64,000 bases of DNA from Gnetum montanum (lineage: Eukaryota > Streptophyta > Gnetopsida > Gnetales > Gnetaceae), in the NCBI GenBank assembly GCA_015680685.1, contig MNCI01003778.1, positions 1 through 64,000 on the forward strand, given 5' to 3'. Shown here piece after piece: positions 11,614 through 22,441 of this stretch. Position 1 is the first letter of the stretch. Each line of letters starts with the position of its first letter. A program made the translations under genes and the position numbers. The notes under the pieces are model-generated. The model was given only the letters and a program-made list of their open reading frames with translations. It made no database searches and was not told the origin of the DNA.

Positions 11614-12840
11614 AAGATATTTGCATCTTCACCTTTAACTCATCGAGAAATTTCCTTTTGCACTCTTTTAATATCTTTCCAAAGTTTACCATTGAGTCCA
11701 AATTCCCAAACAATACATCCATAAAATACAATAAGATAGATGATCTAAAAATTTTGTTTTATGATCTTCCAAACCAAGAGTCCTAAATCCTTGCACTTGC
11801 TTTTGAAAACATACAAAGCCTTGAAACCTCATTATTTTTTCTTTGATGCATTTCTCCCACTTGTAATTCTTCATATAAATAAGACCCAAATATTTAAAAG
11901 AATCTGCCATTTGCACATTGGTACCTCAAAAATGGACCCCAAATCATCAATTTGGTTTTATCCATACTCACTTGAAAACCAACTGAGCAAAAATAATTTT
12001 CTAAATTTTCGAACATATTTTACATACCTTCTGCAGTAGTGGAGATCAAGGCAACATCATTTACATACAGAAGAAGATTCATTGTGTGGGGTCCAATTTT
12101 GATGACATGACTATCTTGCCCATTGCATAATTATTCCTACATTTCATCAATAAAGATACCAAAGAGAGCTAGAGAAAGTGGACAACCTTACTTAACTAAA
12201 ATTTTGCTCTAGAATCGAAATTTTTTCTTTGAATTGTTATTTGCATTTCAATGATCACTTCGTCATATAATCTTTTAGTTGTTGCAACCAATTCTAAAGG
12301 GAGGCCAATTTTATATAAGCGCAACCATAGATTTGTGTGAACCATTGAATCATATGCTTTTGCAAAATCAATAAAAAAATAAAAGCTTTTTTGTTAGGCT
12401 TTTTTGCAAACTCCAAATAATGTCTAAGAAAAACTAAGTGATCAACAATGGAGTGATTTTGTCTCAAACATGCTTCACACCTTGCTCTTACTTGGTTAAT
12501 TTCAGCTGAAGAACTGATTCTCTTTTCTAATAGAGTGCCTAACTTAGCAAACAAATTACTCATGACAATCATTCGATAATTGTTCAAATTACTTTTATCT
12601 TCCTTTTTTATATAACAAGATAGCTATATTAGTTTTCCAAAGTTGATTTAATCCTTGATCCATAGCTGATTTGAATAAATTCTTAAGTAATTAACTAGTT
12701 AACTTATTCATACTTTTGGTATGTGATTCTCTTCTAAAATAGGAACTTAGAGGTAGCAATCTTTTGTTCATCTTCAATACATTAGCTGGATTTTTCAGGC
12801 TTGATTTAAAAAATAAGAATCAACCTCAAGTGCCGCTATG
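11614..12840 (-). pseudogene. LINE reverse transcriptase fragment, interrupted by G1
   Basis: On the minus strand a non-LTR RT can be read from about 12800 down to 11614 with frameshifts. NNYRMIVMSNLFAKL at about 12587-12540 is the RT finger motif (NYRGI... in active LINEs). HSIVDHLVFLRHYLEF follows (QNGFRKGRST... region), and a decayed YADD box reads YVND near 12070. The downstream FKYLG motif is at about 11895-11880. The LTR of G1 begins exactly where this fragment stops, so G1 inserted into it and the rest should lie left of the window. The pattern differs from the L1 and RTE copies nearby; a CR1/Jockey-like type is possible but unproven. Confidence 0.7.
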
Positions 12841-13149
12841 AGCAACATTGATCCACTACATTTTCAAACACAACTGACCATCACAACAAATGTATTGTTA
12901 AAAATTGGATCAGATCATGAAATTGGACACCTTTATGAACAATGGGACTGGGAAAACCGAATAACAAACTTTTCAAAAACATTGCAGACCTTTCTGTATT
13001 ATAGCTGCAGAAGTTGCCACTAATTCATCAGATTTGTGGATTTCTGGGTATTCCAAAAATTTCTAGATGCGTTCAAAAATGATTGTTATGTTTTTTATAG
13101 TTGCGGCCAATTATAGGAAGCCATTTATTCTAGTTTAATCAGACAAAAA
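12841..13149. other. No gene recognised
   Basis: AT-rich stretch between the minus-strand LINE fragment and the RTE-like fragment. It may contain degraded 5' parts of the RTE-like element, but no motif supports this. A short duplicated phrase TTCTAGTTTAATCA occurs twice near 13128-13166. Confidence 0.5.
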
Positions 13150-13413
13150 AATTCTAGTTTAATCAATTATAGTTTCTTTGAGGTGAAGCCAACTTTATCT
13201 AAAATGAAAAATGGCAAAGATGCTGGATGAACTATCATCCATATAAAAGCTTGAAAAACATTACAAGATACAAGAGTCTCATGACCAAGGTAATTATTTA
13301 ACAAAATTTTGAAGGATAGAGAAATGTCTTAAAACTAGAGAAAAAGCATTGTGGTTTCTATCTACAAGAACAAAAGATATATGCAAAATTGTGCAAACTA
13401 TAGAGGAATCAAA
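13150..13413 (+). pseudogene. RTE-like LINE reverse transcriptase, part 1 of 3
   Basis: The plus strand encodes SKMKNGKDAG, LFNKILKD, SIYKNKRYMQNCANYRGIKI with stops. This is the N-terminal RT pattern of RTE-clade LINEs (MKxGKAxGPDxI..., PIYKxKGDxQxCxNYRGI). It breaks off at the L1 insertion at 13414-13421 and resumes at 19398, where the next expected RT residues (MKLYEKVI) are found. Confidence 0.8.
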
Positions 13414-13779
13414 ATTCGAGCCATAGATTGGAAGAGGAAATGATCAATGGAGCGGAGAGTGGGAGCAATGGGTGCAGTAGTGGCGGAAGCAACGAAGACG
13501 AGCATGGGAGCAACGAGCACAGTAGTGGCGGAAACGGCAGGGATGGGCGCAGGAGGAACGAGAGTGGGAACGAAAGGGGCAACAGGTGTAGCAGACAAAG
13601 GGGGTACTAGAGTGACCGTGCATGGGTCCAAGCAGGACAGGGAGACTGAGCATTGAGAAACGACCGATACCGAGCAAGGGCATGAGGCAAGGGTTAGGGC
13701 TCCCCCGAAAAGGAGCGGTAGTGATGAGTTCGAAGCATGTTCCAAGGAAGGGGCTGTCATGCGGCTCAAGGTGGGGCAC

Positions 13780-14870
13780 CCACCTAAGGAGACTATGAAG
13801 GCATTGGAGTGGAGCCTGATTGGACAATTTGTATTTGAGGGGGTGCACCCACGCGTGGATCTAATCCAAAAGTGGGTCTAGGTGACCTAGGGGCTGGAGA
13901 ACGTTCACGTTCAAAGCCTGGCAAATGACCGATTGCTCTTCAATTTTCACACAACCAAGGATAGGGACAGGGTCCTGTCGGGGGGCCCATGGTTCTATGG
14001 GAGCTGTGGGCTCACTCTAGCTCCTTGGAGGCCTAGGGCACATAGGGATACAAGTTTGTTTGATCGCACGTCGATCTAGATCAAGTTGTTTGACCTATCA
14101 TTGGAATACTGGGCACCGAACTTCCTAAAATCCCTAGCAGGGCTCTTCCGAGAGTTCATCAAATTTGATGCCTTCACAACATCTATGGATTGTATGGGAT
14201 ATGCCCAGTTCTGCGTACGGTGGTCACTGCAGTTTGAGGATAGGGTAACTGAGGTCATCCTAGACACAACCCTAGGTGAAGAGAAGATCCAGGTCAAATT
14301 CGATAACTTGTCGAAGATGCACAAGGAGAAAACACTTGTTTGCAAGACCTATGGAAAAGGGCACCCCACATCAAAATGCCATTGTGGGTCGACAAAGACC
14401 TATCAAGGCTGGAACATCGCTGGTCAGAAGGGCCAAATTTGGAAGCAAGGGTCACTGTTGGGTAGGGATAGGAGATCCTAGAACCCATGCTCCACTATGA
14501 ATGGGGGCAAACCAGTGTCAAAAAGGGGAAACGCGCTAACTCATGTGGAAGAGGGAATAGAGGAACCATTGCCAATGGAGTGCCACACAGAGGGATCACC
14601 ATGACAAGGTCGGTTGGGGGGTTATGGGGAGGTCCAAGGTTTCCCCTGTATACCACCGACCAAAAGATTGTTCGTGCAGGAGAATTCAGTGATGAAGTTG
14701 CCACCTCTGGGGGAATGGATCACTGTCGGATGGGAATCTTTGAGACCAAAAATGAAGGACATCCTAGCGATGAAGGCAGCAAGCTCGACTGGGGTGGTGG
14801 TCACCCCACCTGAGAGCAAAGTTGGGCACCCAGACAAAACGACAACGCGTAAGAAATCTACGTAGTTGGA
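13780..14870 (+). pseudogene. L1 ORF1 remnant (DUF4283-like plus zinc knuckle)
   Basis: A Ser/Gly/Asn-rich leader with an imperfect repeat of about 46 bp (13460-13550) precedes it. The domain reads LANDRLLFNFHTTKDRDRVL, GGPWFY and LAPWRP around 13915-14040, the usual pattern of plant LINE ORF1 DUF4283 domains. VTEVILDTTLGEEKIQVKFD and CKTYGKGHPTSKCH follow at 14250-14385; the latter is a CCHC knuckle whose Cys spacing is disturbed. The product would be an RNA-binding chaperone of the LINE ribonucleoprotein. Frames are broken by stops and at least two shifts. Confidence 0.75.
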
Positions 14871-14933
14871 TATTGATTTGGGGGTGCAACAGGCACTCCA
14901 GGAGGTGTACCACAAACGAGTGTCTACATCCCC

Positions 14934-17900
14934 ATGAAAGTCCTCACCTGGAATTGTCAAGGCCAAGGTACCCCATACAAAAGAAATACCCTAAAAATGT
15001 TGGTTCAGGATGCAGGATGTGATGTGGTCTACTTGCAAGAGACAAAGCTACAAACATCAAAGTGGCAGCTACTGCATTGGGAGGGATGGAGCGTGCAGTT
15101 GGTGTCTAGTAGAGGCCAGGCAGGAGGTCTGGCCATTCTAGCTAAAATCCTTGTGCACTATGTGGACGACTCCAACTAGAGTCAAATAATTTACTTGCCA
15201 CAAGTTGATTTTTGGCTCACAAATGTTTACGGGGCGCAAGACTGGGAGGCCTGGGTTCAGGAATTTCAACATATTGTTGGGGTAATCCCCAACATTGCCA
15301 AATGGATATTGCTTGGCGATTTTAATCAAAGGCTATATTGCTCGGAAAAATCAGGGAGTGATGGTACAGATCCTCCAAGGACTGAGAACTACGCTACCTT
15401 CCTCCGCCAGTATGGCTTGGTGCACCTAGAGATTAGGGGATGCAAATATACTTTGAGCAATAGATAGAGGGGGCCGAATCAGGTACAATCTAGGATCAAC
15501 CGGATATGGGTTAGTTCGAGTCTCATGCTAGAATTCAACATCAAGGTGGAAGGCAAAGAATAGCAAGCCTTGGACCACCGGTCCATTCTATGCCAAATCC
15601 AACCTGAGGAGTATCAGGGCCCCTAGCCTTTTCAATTCGAAAGAACTTGGTTGCACAAAGCTTGGCTAAAACCATTAGTCACTACTCTCTAGCAAGCTTA
15701 TACAGGGGAGTAGGAGCCCAAGCAGTTTTTGATAGATGGGTTGTGGGCCCTTAAGCTCACCATCAAGGCCAAAAGAGCAGAAGACAAGTACAGTTTCCGA
15801 GTATACAGGAAACAAGTACAGGTGAAGCTTTAGGAAATACAACAGCCACAGGAAATGGGTGATGACCAAGAAGATGAAGAATGGGAGCTACTACTAGAAC
15901 TCCAAGAGCTAGACAAGGAGAAAGAAAGCTACTGGTGACAGAGATCACGATTTTCTTGGTTGAGGGAAGGGGATAAGCATACAAGGTTTTTCTTTGCTAC
16001 AGCAAAAACCAATCAGGCCCACAAGAACAAAATTCAAGACCTACTGAATGGCATGGGGGAGAGAGGACCACAAATCAACAGGCGAGGGCTGGAGGCTTTA
16101 AGGACGTTTTGGGGGAAGATTTGGAGGTGGCGTGCAATGAAGCCTATCTCAATACCAATACCGCAGGTTCTTACGAGAGCTGACAACTTGAAGTTGCTGA
16201 GCCCATTTTCAAGAGAGGAGCTACAAAGGGCCATGAAGTCGATGCAGCCTAACAAGGCTCTGGGGTCAGATGGGTCGCCCATTCAATTTTTCAGGGAGTA
16301 CGAAGACATCCTAGGGGCCAACATGTTGGACGTCTTCAACAGCATGCTTTGCTAGCAGAAAGTGAGGAGGGAAATCAACTGCTCCCAGGTGGTGCTGTTG
16401 CCGAAAGTGCCTAATCCATCCTCACTAGGGCACTTCCAACCCATCGGAGTTTGTAATACGCTTTTGCAAATTTTCTCCAAGATGTTGGTTGGGCATATTG
16501 CACCATTAATGATGAAATTGGTTGGGCCACATCAGGCTGGTTTTCTCAAGGGCTGCCTTCTGCAAGACCAGGTCCTACTGTTGCAAGAAATCCTGCACTC
16601 ACTTGAGATGGCCAAATTCCCAAGAATGTGCATTAAACTTGACATCACCAAGGCATATGATACTGTGAGTTGGGAGACACTCCAAACTGTAATGTTGGCA
16701 AAGGGCTTTGATGCTAATTTTGTCAACCTATGCATGCAAATGCAACGTAGCGGTCGATACTCATTTGACATTGATGGGAGGTTGTGGGGATTTCAGTGGA
16801 TGGGAAGAGGTTTGAGGCAAGGAGACCCGTTGTCGCTACTCCTCTTTATCATGGTGATGGACCTATTCACAGGTTACTGTTGTGCTGAAGGGGTTCAAGG
16901 GCTCAATATTGCTAAGGTGCACTGTTTGGCGACACACTATGCCGATGATACGATGATCTTCTCCAGGGCAGCAATGCCATAGGCTAAGGCTTTGTTAAGG
17001 GCGCTAGACTAGATACAACACGAGGTAGGCCAAAGGGAAGTTGGCAATACACCTCACCAACACGGCGGGCACAGTGTGGACCAGAATTATTCAGACTTTG
17101 AGAATTCTATCAGGTACTGCTTAGGACACATATCTGGGCATGCCCATATTCGATTGGAAAAGGAAGAAGGCTTGGGTGGGGATGGTGGAGTGAGTTCAAA
17201 AGAAAAGCACACTGTGGACTGGCCGCTTCCTCTCCCAGAAAGGGAAGATGGTGCTTGCTGCTACTGCTACCATTCTGATGGCGATGGCTAGGTTTGCAGC
17301 ATCCATGGCCACACCACCAGCCACAATGATGCAAAAAATGGACAGCATTGTTAGAGATTTCGTGTGGTCAAGAGGAAAAGGGGGCAGAATTATGCATTTA
17401 GTGTCCTGGTCTGTACCGGTGCAACCCAAACCAGCAGGGGGCATTGGCATAATCCAATTCAAGGATGAGGTGATGGTAGGCATGCACCAACTACTCAACC
17501 GGTATTTGGGGCCAACCGAGGGAGCAGTGCCATCGGTGTAGCTGCTGCGACAAATACAATTGCTAGGAGGCAAACGAGGATAGCTGCCAACTCTGGAAAA
17601 ATTGATGTTGTCATGCCCATGCAATGAAGCAGCGGGATTTACTGGGACAAAGCCCAAAGAAGATTATCAAATGTTTATACCCCCCAGAGGATGGCTAGGT
17701 GGACGTCTAGAAAGGCCGCCTTCTAGAAAAGATAAAGGCTTTCGGCTGGTTATTGCCGAAGAAAGCCACGTTGAGGGCAAGAGGGGTACAGGTGGCAACC
17801 ACTTGTCCATTGTGCCATGTTGAATCGGAAATGCTAGACCATTTTATATCAAAATGTTAGGTCACTTAGGCAATTTGGCATTTTGCTAATGTGACCCCTA

Positions 17901-18043
17901 TTGTTGGGTGCCACCAAGATTCTTTTGCGCTTGCCACGTTCTAGACTCTGTGGAAGCATCAGAATACGGTGGTCTTCCATGGGCAGCCCTTTCCTGCGGT
18001 GGCAATGGTTGTCCAGGAGGCACAGTTACTCTAAGCAAAAGCC
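14934..18043 (+). pseudogene. L1 ORF2 remnant: AP-like endonuclease and reverse transcriptase
   Basis: The start ATG at 14934 gives MKVLTWNCQGQGTP, the endonuclease N-terminus, followed by VYLQETKL (catalytic Glu) and LLGDFNQR near 15310. RT spans about 16200-17000: PNKALGSDG, KLDITKAYDTVSWE (first catalytic Asp), GLRQGDPLS and HYADDTMIF (YADD box intact). The thumb and C-terminal region include LVSWSVPVQPKPAGGIGI near 17395-17455. The zf-RVT motif CPLCHVESEMLDHFISKC is at about 17805-17858, then WKHQNTVVFHG. The enzyme would nick target DNA and prime reverse transcription. Motifs survive well, but stops at about 15177, 15465, 16353 and 16980 and frameshifts make it a pseudogene. Confidence 0.9.
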
Positions 18044-19123
18044 ATGACAACCATCGAGCAGCGGTCTCTCTTCGAACCCTCATGGATGAAGTTCTCTGGA
18101 GAGCCCAAGTTATGGATGTTGGTCGTGCAGCTGGGCTGGGTCAACATGCTAAAACGCCTGGAAGGAGAGCCAAGCCTACCCATGCAGGAATTCTACAACA
18201 ATTGGAAAGGCACTAAAACACAGTATCAGGGTAGGAAGATTGAGGTGTCGGTGTTGGCTACTACATTGGGGATAAATGTGAAAAGGGAGGTGGTGGCGCC
18301 AATCACTCAGGCACAACAAGTCGTGGCGGAATTTTTCCATGGACCAGTTCCCAAGATGGCCAGCAAACATATCAGGAAATCCGAGCTGCCAAACATCTGG
18401 CGGAACGCAGTGGTTCTTGTGGAAAGGTACTTCATGCAAACGGGATACCCGCACAAACTTGGGGAAGTCCACTTCACGTTTTTGAAGCATATATAACACA
18501 ACACCCCCATCAATCTACCTCGGGTTTTCTAGGAGTCTCTGTGAAGGTGGTGGCCCGTACAGCAGCCGGGGGTCATTCTTGCACTATGGCACGCAAGTGT
18601 GCCAATCATGTCATTGGCACCAGCACTCGTTTATCAATGTAGGCAGGGCCATGCACAGGGGGCCAAGACGCTGCCAATGCAAAATCACAGCACAACCTCA
18701 GATTGGGATGAGGGGCTGAGCCATTCAAAGGACAAGGCACAGGAGCCCACCCAAACCGATGGCAGCTATATGCACTTGGAGGAGTGTCGTCTAGCCGCCA
18801 AGAAGGTGCACCTGGAGGAGCATGCGTAACAGCAACGACAATGGGCGAATCTGCAAAACTAAGCCCAACGGGAGGCAAACTCTTAACAACTTCAAGACTT
18901 GCAATGGATGGAAGCAGTGATCACTATACATCAAACAGGCTTGGCACAGCTCATTGAAGAGAACAATCGAAGGTTGGCGACAGGGCCTAACTTCACGGGT
19001 ACTCAAACCATGGCTAATATGGGGCCGCCCATGACTTCAGCTGAGGCAGAGAGCATGGGGTCGGCCCCCAAGCTGGGCAAGATTGCGGAGGGAGGCGGAT
19101 TAGGCTCGGACAAGTACAATTAG
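18044..19123 (+). pseudogene. Third ORF at the 3' end of the L1 (helical domain plus coiled coil)
   Basis: A 150-codon open stretch (18044-18496) reads in the same frame as the ORF2 C-terminus and continues in that frame, through stops, to 19123. The first part has FYNNWKGTKTQYQGRKIEVS and ATTLGINVKREV, which by pattern resembles putative plant transposon protein domains (FYxN...VxGxxVxxS...LG). The later part (18770-19000) is Lys/Glu/Gln-rich with LEECRLAAKKVHLEEHA and IEENNRRL, a probable coiled coil, then a Gly/Met-rich end. Standard plant L1 elements have two ORFs. It could be a C-terminal extension of ORF2, an independent ORF3, or a captured sequence. I do not recognise a function. Confidence 0.55.
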
Positions 19124-19397
19124 TCGTTACGTGGTTGGGGTGGGGTTTGTGTTCCCAATGGAGTTTTGGCCCTAGTTTTGTGTGTAAGTCTAAGGGTGAA
19201 GAAATGGCTTAGGTCGGGCTGCAGGGGCACAAGGTTCTTATAAGTTTTCTAGCCCAAGCCCCTAGCAGGGAATGCAGTGGCAAAAAGATTTTGATTCAAA
19301 TGTTTGGTATTGCTTTGGGGCATGGGTCGCTAATCCACGCTATCCATTTGTACAGCTTTTTTTATGAATATAGCTTGATTTTTTTCCAAAAAAAAAC
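19124..19397 (+). other. L1 3' UTR and A tract
   Basis: Non-coding, G/T-rich 3' end of the L1, ending ATATAGCTTGATTTTTTTCC then an A tract at 19388-19396. The A tract abuts the target duplication. Confidence 0.7.
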
Positions 19398-19971
19398 ACT
19401 TCGAGACATACAATGAAGCTTTATGAGAAAGTCATAAAGTAGCATCTCTGACTTAAATCAATAATATCATAAAACTAATTTGGATTTATGCTTACTATAG
19501 AGTCCATTTTCTTGATACAATAATTAATGGAGAAATTCAAAGATCATAGAGAAAATCTACGTATGATCTACACTAACTTGAAAAAAGTATATAATAGAGT
19601 GCCTAGAAATATTATTTGTTGCGCCTTACAAAAGAAAAACAGCCATCGTAAATATATTAAAGTGATTCAAGATATGTGTCAAGAAGCTACTTTTAGAATT
19701 AAAACAACTTGTAGAATCAAATCTAATTTTCTAATCACAATATGTCTACATCAAGGGTCTGGAGTTAGTTCTTACTTGTTTGCTATTGTTATGGATGAAT
19801 TAACTAAAGAAATACATGATGAAATCCCTTGGTGTATGTTATTTGTACATGATATCATGTTGGTGGATACATCACCAGTAAATATTGCTTCTAAAATAGA
19901 AAAGTAGCAATATGCTCTAGAATCAAAAGGCTTAGAAATCACTAGAAGTAAGATTAAATAAATGAAATATA
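19398..19971 (+). pseudogene. RTE-like LINE reverse transcriptase, part 2 of 3
   Basis: The reading frame 19527-19907 carries LKKVYNRVPRNIICCAL (active RTEs: LxKAYDRVPR), HQGSGVSSYLFAIVMDELT and WCMLFVHDIMLV. The last is the catalytic FADD box decayed to VHD. The motif order and HQGS...YLFALVMDELT are diagnostic of the plant RTE clade. It is cut at about 19971 by a reversed, truncated LINE and resumes at 20660. Confidence 0.9.
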
Positions 19972-20659
19972 ATTTTTTTTTTGAGGAAGTATTCGGGATT
20001 CTATTATGAAAGATCAAATTATGTTACATAAGATTACAACCGGGGTCACCAGCGACGGCCCCACCGGGGGGGGCGGGAGCCCCATGGGGGGGGCGCCCCC
20101 CCTGAAGAAACAGCAAAACTCCTCAAAACTCAAAACAGAAACTAGAGCCTGGGGGGCACCCCCCCAGGCAGCGACAAAACCCAAAACTGGAAATGGGGGG
20201 GGCTGGGCGCACCCCCCCCCCCCGACGGCCGAAGACCCCCCACCACCTTAGGGGTTGGTGGGGAGCTGTCTGCAGGCACAATCCAGCCGAATAAGCTCAT
20301 GCAGGAGGTCCAAGGTATTACGGTGCTCCTCCGTGTCCATGAAACTGGCAGCCTGCTGGAGACCCTGCATGGCCGCCTGTCTTCTATTTCTGTCATCCGT
20401 GGACGTGCCCGCATCGGGGTGGCACTGTGCCGAGGTTCGGCAGATGTGCCTTCGAAGGCTGCCCCAGGAGCTTTCGCTGCTAATACCTAACATGAGGTAT
20501 GGGCACCGTCTCCCCCGCAGCCACTGCCGGGCGCTATGTTCGTGGGCGCGATCGAGCTGCCGCTGTCTCTACTCCTCCTCCTCCCTAAGCCGAGCCTATT
20601 CCTCCTGTTCCACCTGCTGTCGCTGTCTCAGGGACTCCGCCTCCTGTGCAAGCTCAATT
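19972..20659 (-). mobile_element. 5'-truncated LINE insertion, minus strand, with poly-A
   Basis: Read on the minus strand, this GC-rich insert encodes a Gln/Glu/Arg-rich coiled coil (QEAESLRQRQQVEQEE near 20655-20600), then a segment with GLQQAASFMDTEEHRNTLDL and LHELIRL (20370-20290). A G/C-homopolymer-rich 3' UTR follows, ending in an A tract seen as T10 at 19973-19982. It interrupts the RTE frame; AATTTT at both edges is the likely target duplication. The 3' coiled-coil plus UTR arrangement parallels the third ORF of the L1 at 13421-19397, so it is probably the 3' end of a related LINE. Confidence 0.75.
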
Positions 20660-20828
20660 TTAATAAAAGTATAAATAGTGATAGAATAGAAGTAACAATT
20701 CAAGGTGAAAAAATCTCTTACTATAAATAGTTTTACTACCTAGGATCAATGATGCAACAAGATGGTGAGCATGATACAGATGTAAGAAATAGGATTGACG
20801 CAAAATAGTCAAAATGGGGATAAGCAGG
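20660..20828 (+). pseudogene. RTE-like LINE reverse transcriptase, part 3 of 3
   Basis: The frame after the inserted LINE encodes DRIEVTIQGEKISYYK, FYYLGSMMQQDGE and NRIDAK, matching the RTE thumb (YLGSxxQxDGExxxDVxxRIxAG). It stops near 20828, where a different coiled-coil sequence begins. Confidence 0.85.
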
Positions 20829-21405
20829 CCGAGCTTCAAACCCATATTTAGAGGGCTACGGAAGAGGCTGCCACATAGGCCAATGTAGATGAGAGGGCCA
20901 TCCAGGAGGCTAGATGGGCCGCACAGGAGGAAGATTTGAAGTAGGCCGTAGTCCTAGCCACATGGCAACAAGCCGAACTAGAAGAGGAAATTAGCAAGCA
21001 CAAGTAGGTGTAGGAAGCATTGGCCAAGTCATTACTTATTGATGAACTACGCATACAGATACAGGTGGAGATGGAATAGGAGGAGCAACTGCAGCTGGCA
21101 ATAAATCAAGAGACCCAACAAGCACAAGAAAGGGATTGTTTCGGAACCATCCAACTCCAGCTGCAACTGGACAGTGCTCTAATTAGTAACGCGTGCACCT
21201 GGGTTGGTTGGGCAAGAGGGCAAGGTGGGGTGGACCTGAGAAGCCGTGGAGGGTAGGCCCTTTCTTGGGAGACACAAACTTGTGGGTGCTGAGGGACACA
21301 GGGGGTCCCTGTGGCACTATCTATGTTAGGATTGTAGGGAGTGCAAATGCTAAGCATTACAAGAGGACCATAAAAGATGCAGCCCTCTTACACATTCCTA
21401 TTTAA
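20829..21405 (+). pseudogene. Coiled-coil fragment, probable LINE ORF3 piece
   Basis: The plus strand encodes a Glu/Gln/Ala-rich heptad-like stretch with stops: ERAIQEARWAAQEEDLK, WQQAELEEEISKHK, LLIDELRIQIQVEM and QLQLAINQETQQAQERD (20880-21140). Composition and GC content resemble the coiled coils at 18770-19000 and, reversed, 20600-20659. A 70-codon open stretch at 21193-21405 is not recognised. The origin from a third LINE copy is inference; neither a poly-A tail nor a target duplication was found. Confidence 0.45.
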
Positions 21406-22441
21406 TAAAAAGCAATATCCAATCCTTTCAATAAAAAGGTGATGAGATGTTGCAGTTTGTACTTTTATTTATCAATGATATAAGAATTTATAATTAATCA
21501 CAAATTTAAGCCCAAGCCAATTTCAAATTGGATCAGCAAAGGCTTTTTTAAAATCTTAGTTTGGTTATGCAATTAGTCAATGCTTAAACCATTATAAATG
21601 GCTTCCTACAATTAATCAAAAGTAAAAAGAATAAAGACCATTATTTGATCTTATTCATGAAAAAATTGGAAGAATCCCAAATTGTGGCCCTGATCATTAT
21701 ACTAAATATTTTTGAATTCTTGTAAACTTTCCCATGTCCAGTTTTCCCTATATTGTTATCCAGTTCTTACAATCCAATCGATCAAGAAGGTTCCTGATTT
21801 CATGATCCAATCCAATTTTGCAAACTCTGTTATTTATTGTTGCATGTCATGTATCACAATTATCCGTTCTCGAATTAGAATTCTCTTGACAGGATCATAC
21901 TTTATGCTATCCTATATGCCAATTCATAGACCTGCATTAGATAATGTACGTACAGCCTATAAATGTTCTTTGAAATAATCACTGTTGTGTATATAACATT
22001 TTATATTGATGTTAAGTAATAAATTTACAAAATGAAATTATTCCATTGTTATTATCTACTAATTCCACCTAGCAATTCTCATTCAGCTAAATAAAAGATT
22101 CCAAAATACAATATCGTTGCACAAAAATGACACTTCATTTGAAATCAAGCATCATTAAACAAGAAGTATATTTAAAAACAAGAAGTACGATTTCTGGACA
22201 TTTTGTTTAAACTTTGCTTTGTGAAGCTTAAGGCTTCAGCTTTATCTGCTTAAAGAACAGTGTTTGGTGTACCATTCAATGTTGGTATAGTGATCTGGCC
22301 TTCATAGAAAAAATAATTTCTATTGTCAAGCCCAAATAGAACAAATGCACATACAAACAAAGAAAGAAATCAAAGAGGAATGAACATAACTTTTTGAAAA
22401 GGCAAAGAACTTTTTCCTACATATATTGAAACTTCGCATAC
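21406..22441. other. No gene recognised
   Basis: AT-rich, unique-looking sequence left of EMB8-like exon 2. If the gene is real this is intron 2 or the site where the gene is truncated. A possible acceptor (TATGAAG followed by GCCAGATC on the minus strand, about 22305-22295) gives a short frame that does not convincingly continue the hydrolase. Confidence 0.4.

Larger units (their letters stand above)
13421..19397 (+). mobile_element. Near-complete L1-type LINE inserted in the RTE-like LINE
   Basis: It contains ORF1 with a DUF4283-like domain and a zinc-knuckle remnant, ORF2 with endonuclease and RT, a zf-RVT tail, a third ORF, a 3' UTR and an A tract (19388-19396). The flanks share TTCGAG at 13415-13420 and 19400-19405; extending both sides gives about 12 bp with two mismatches (AATTCGAGCCAT and ACTTCGAGACAT), a target-site duplication typical of LINEs. 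The interrupted host reading frame continues on the other side, which fixes the boundaries. GC content is clearly higher than in the surrounding DNA. Several stops and frameshifts show that it is dead. Confidence 0.85.

Noticed and set aside
13398-13848. Long minus-strand frames rich in Ser, Cys, Pro and Ala
   Set aside because: Antisense of the GC-rich, repetitive L1 leader and ORF1; no start context or homology.
20060-20235. G- and C-homopolymer-rich stretch as a possible G-quadruplex regulator
   Set aside because: It belongs to the 3' UTR of a truncated LINE. Structure is possible, but no regulatory role can be supported here, and such runs are prone to sequencing error.
20536-20730. 64-codon plus-strand frame with Leu/Ser-rich start
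   Set aside because: A chimera of the antisense of the inserted LINE and the RTE frame; it crosses the insertion boundary at 20659.
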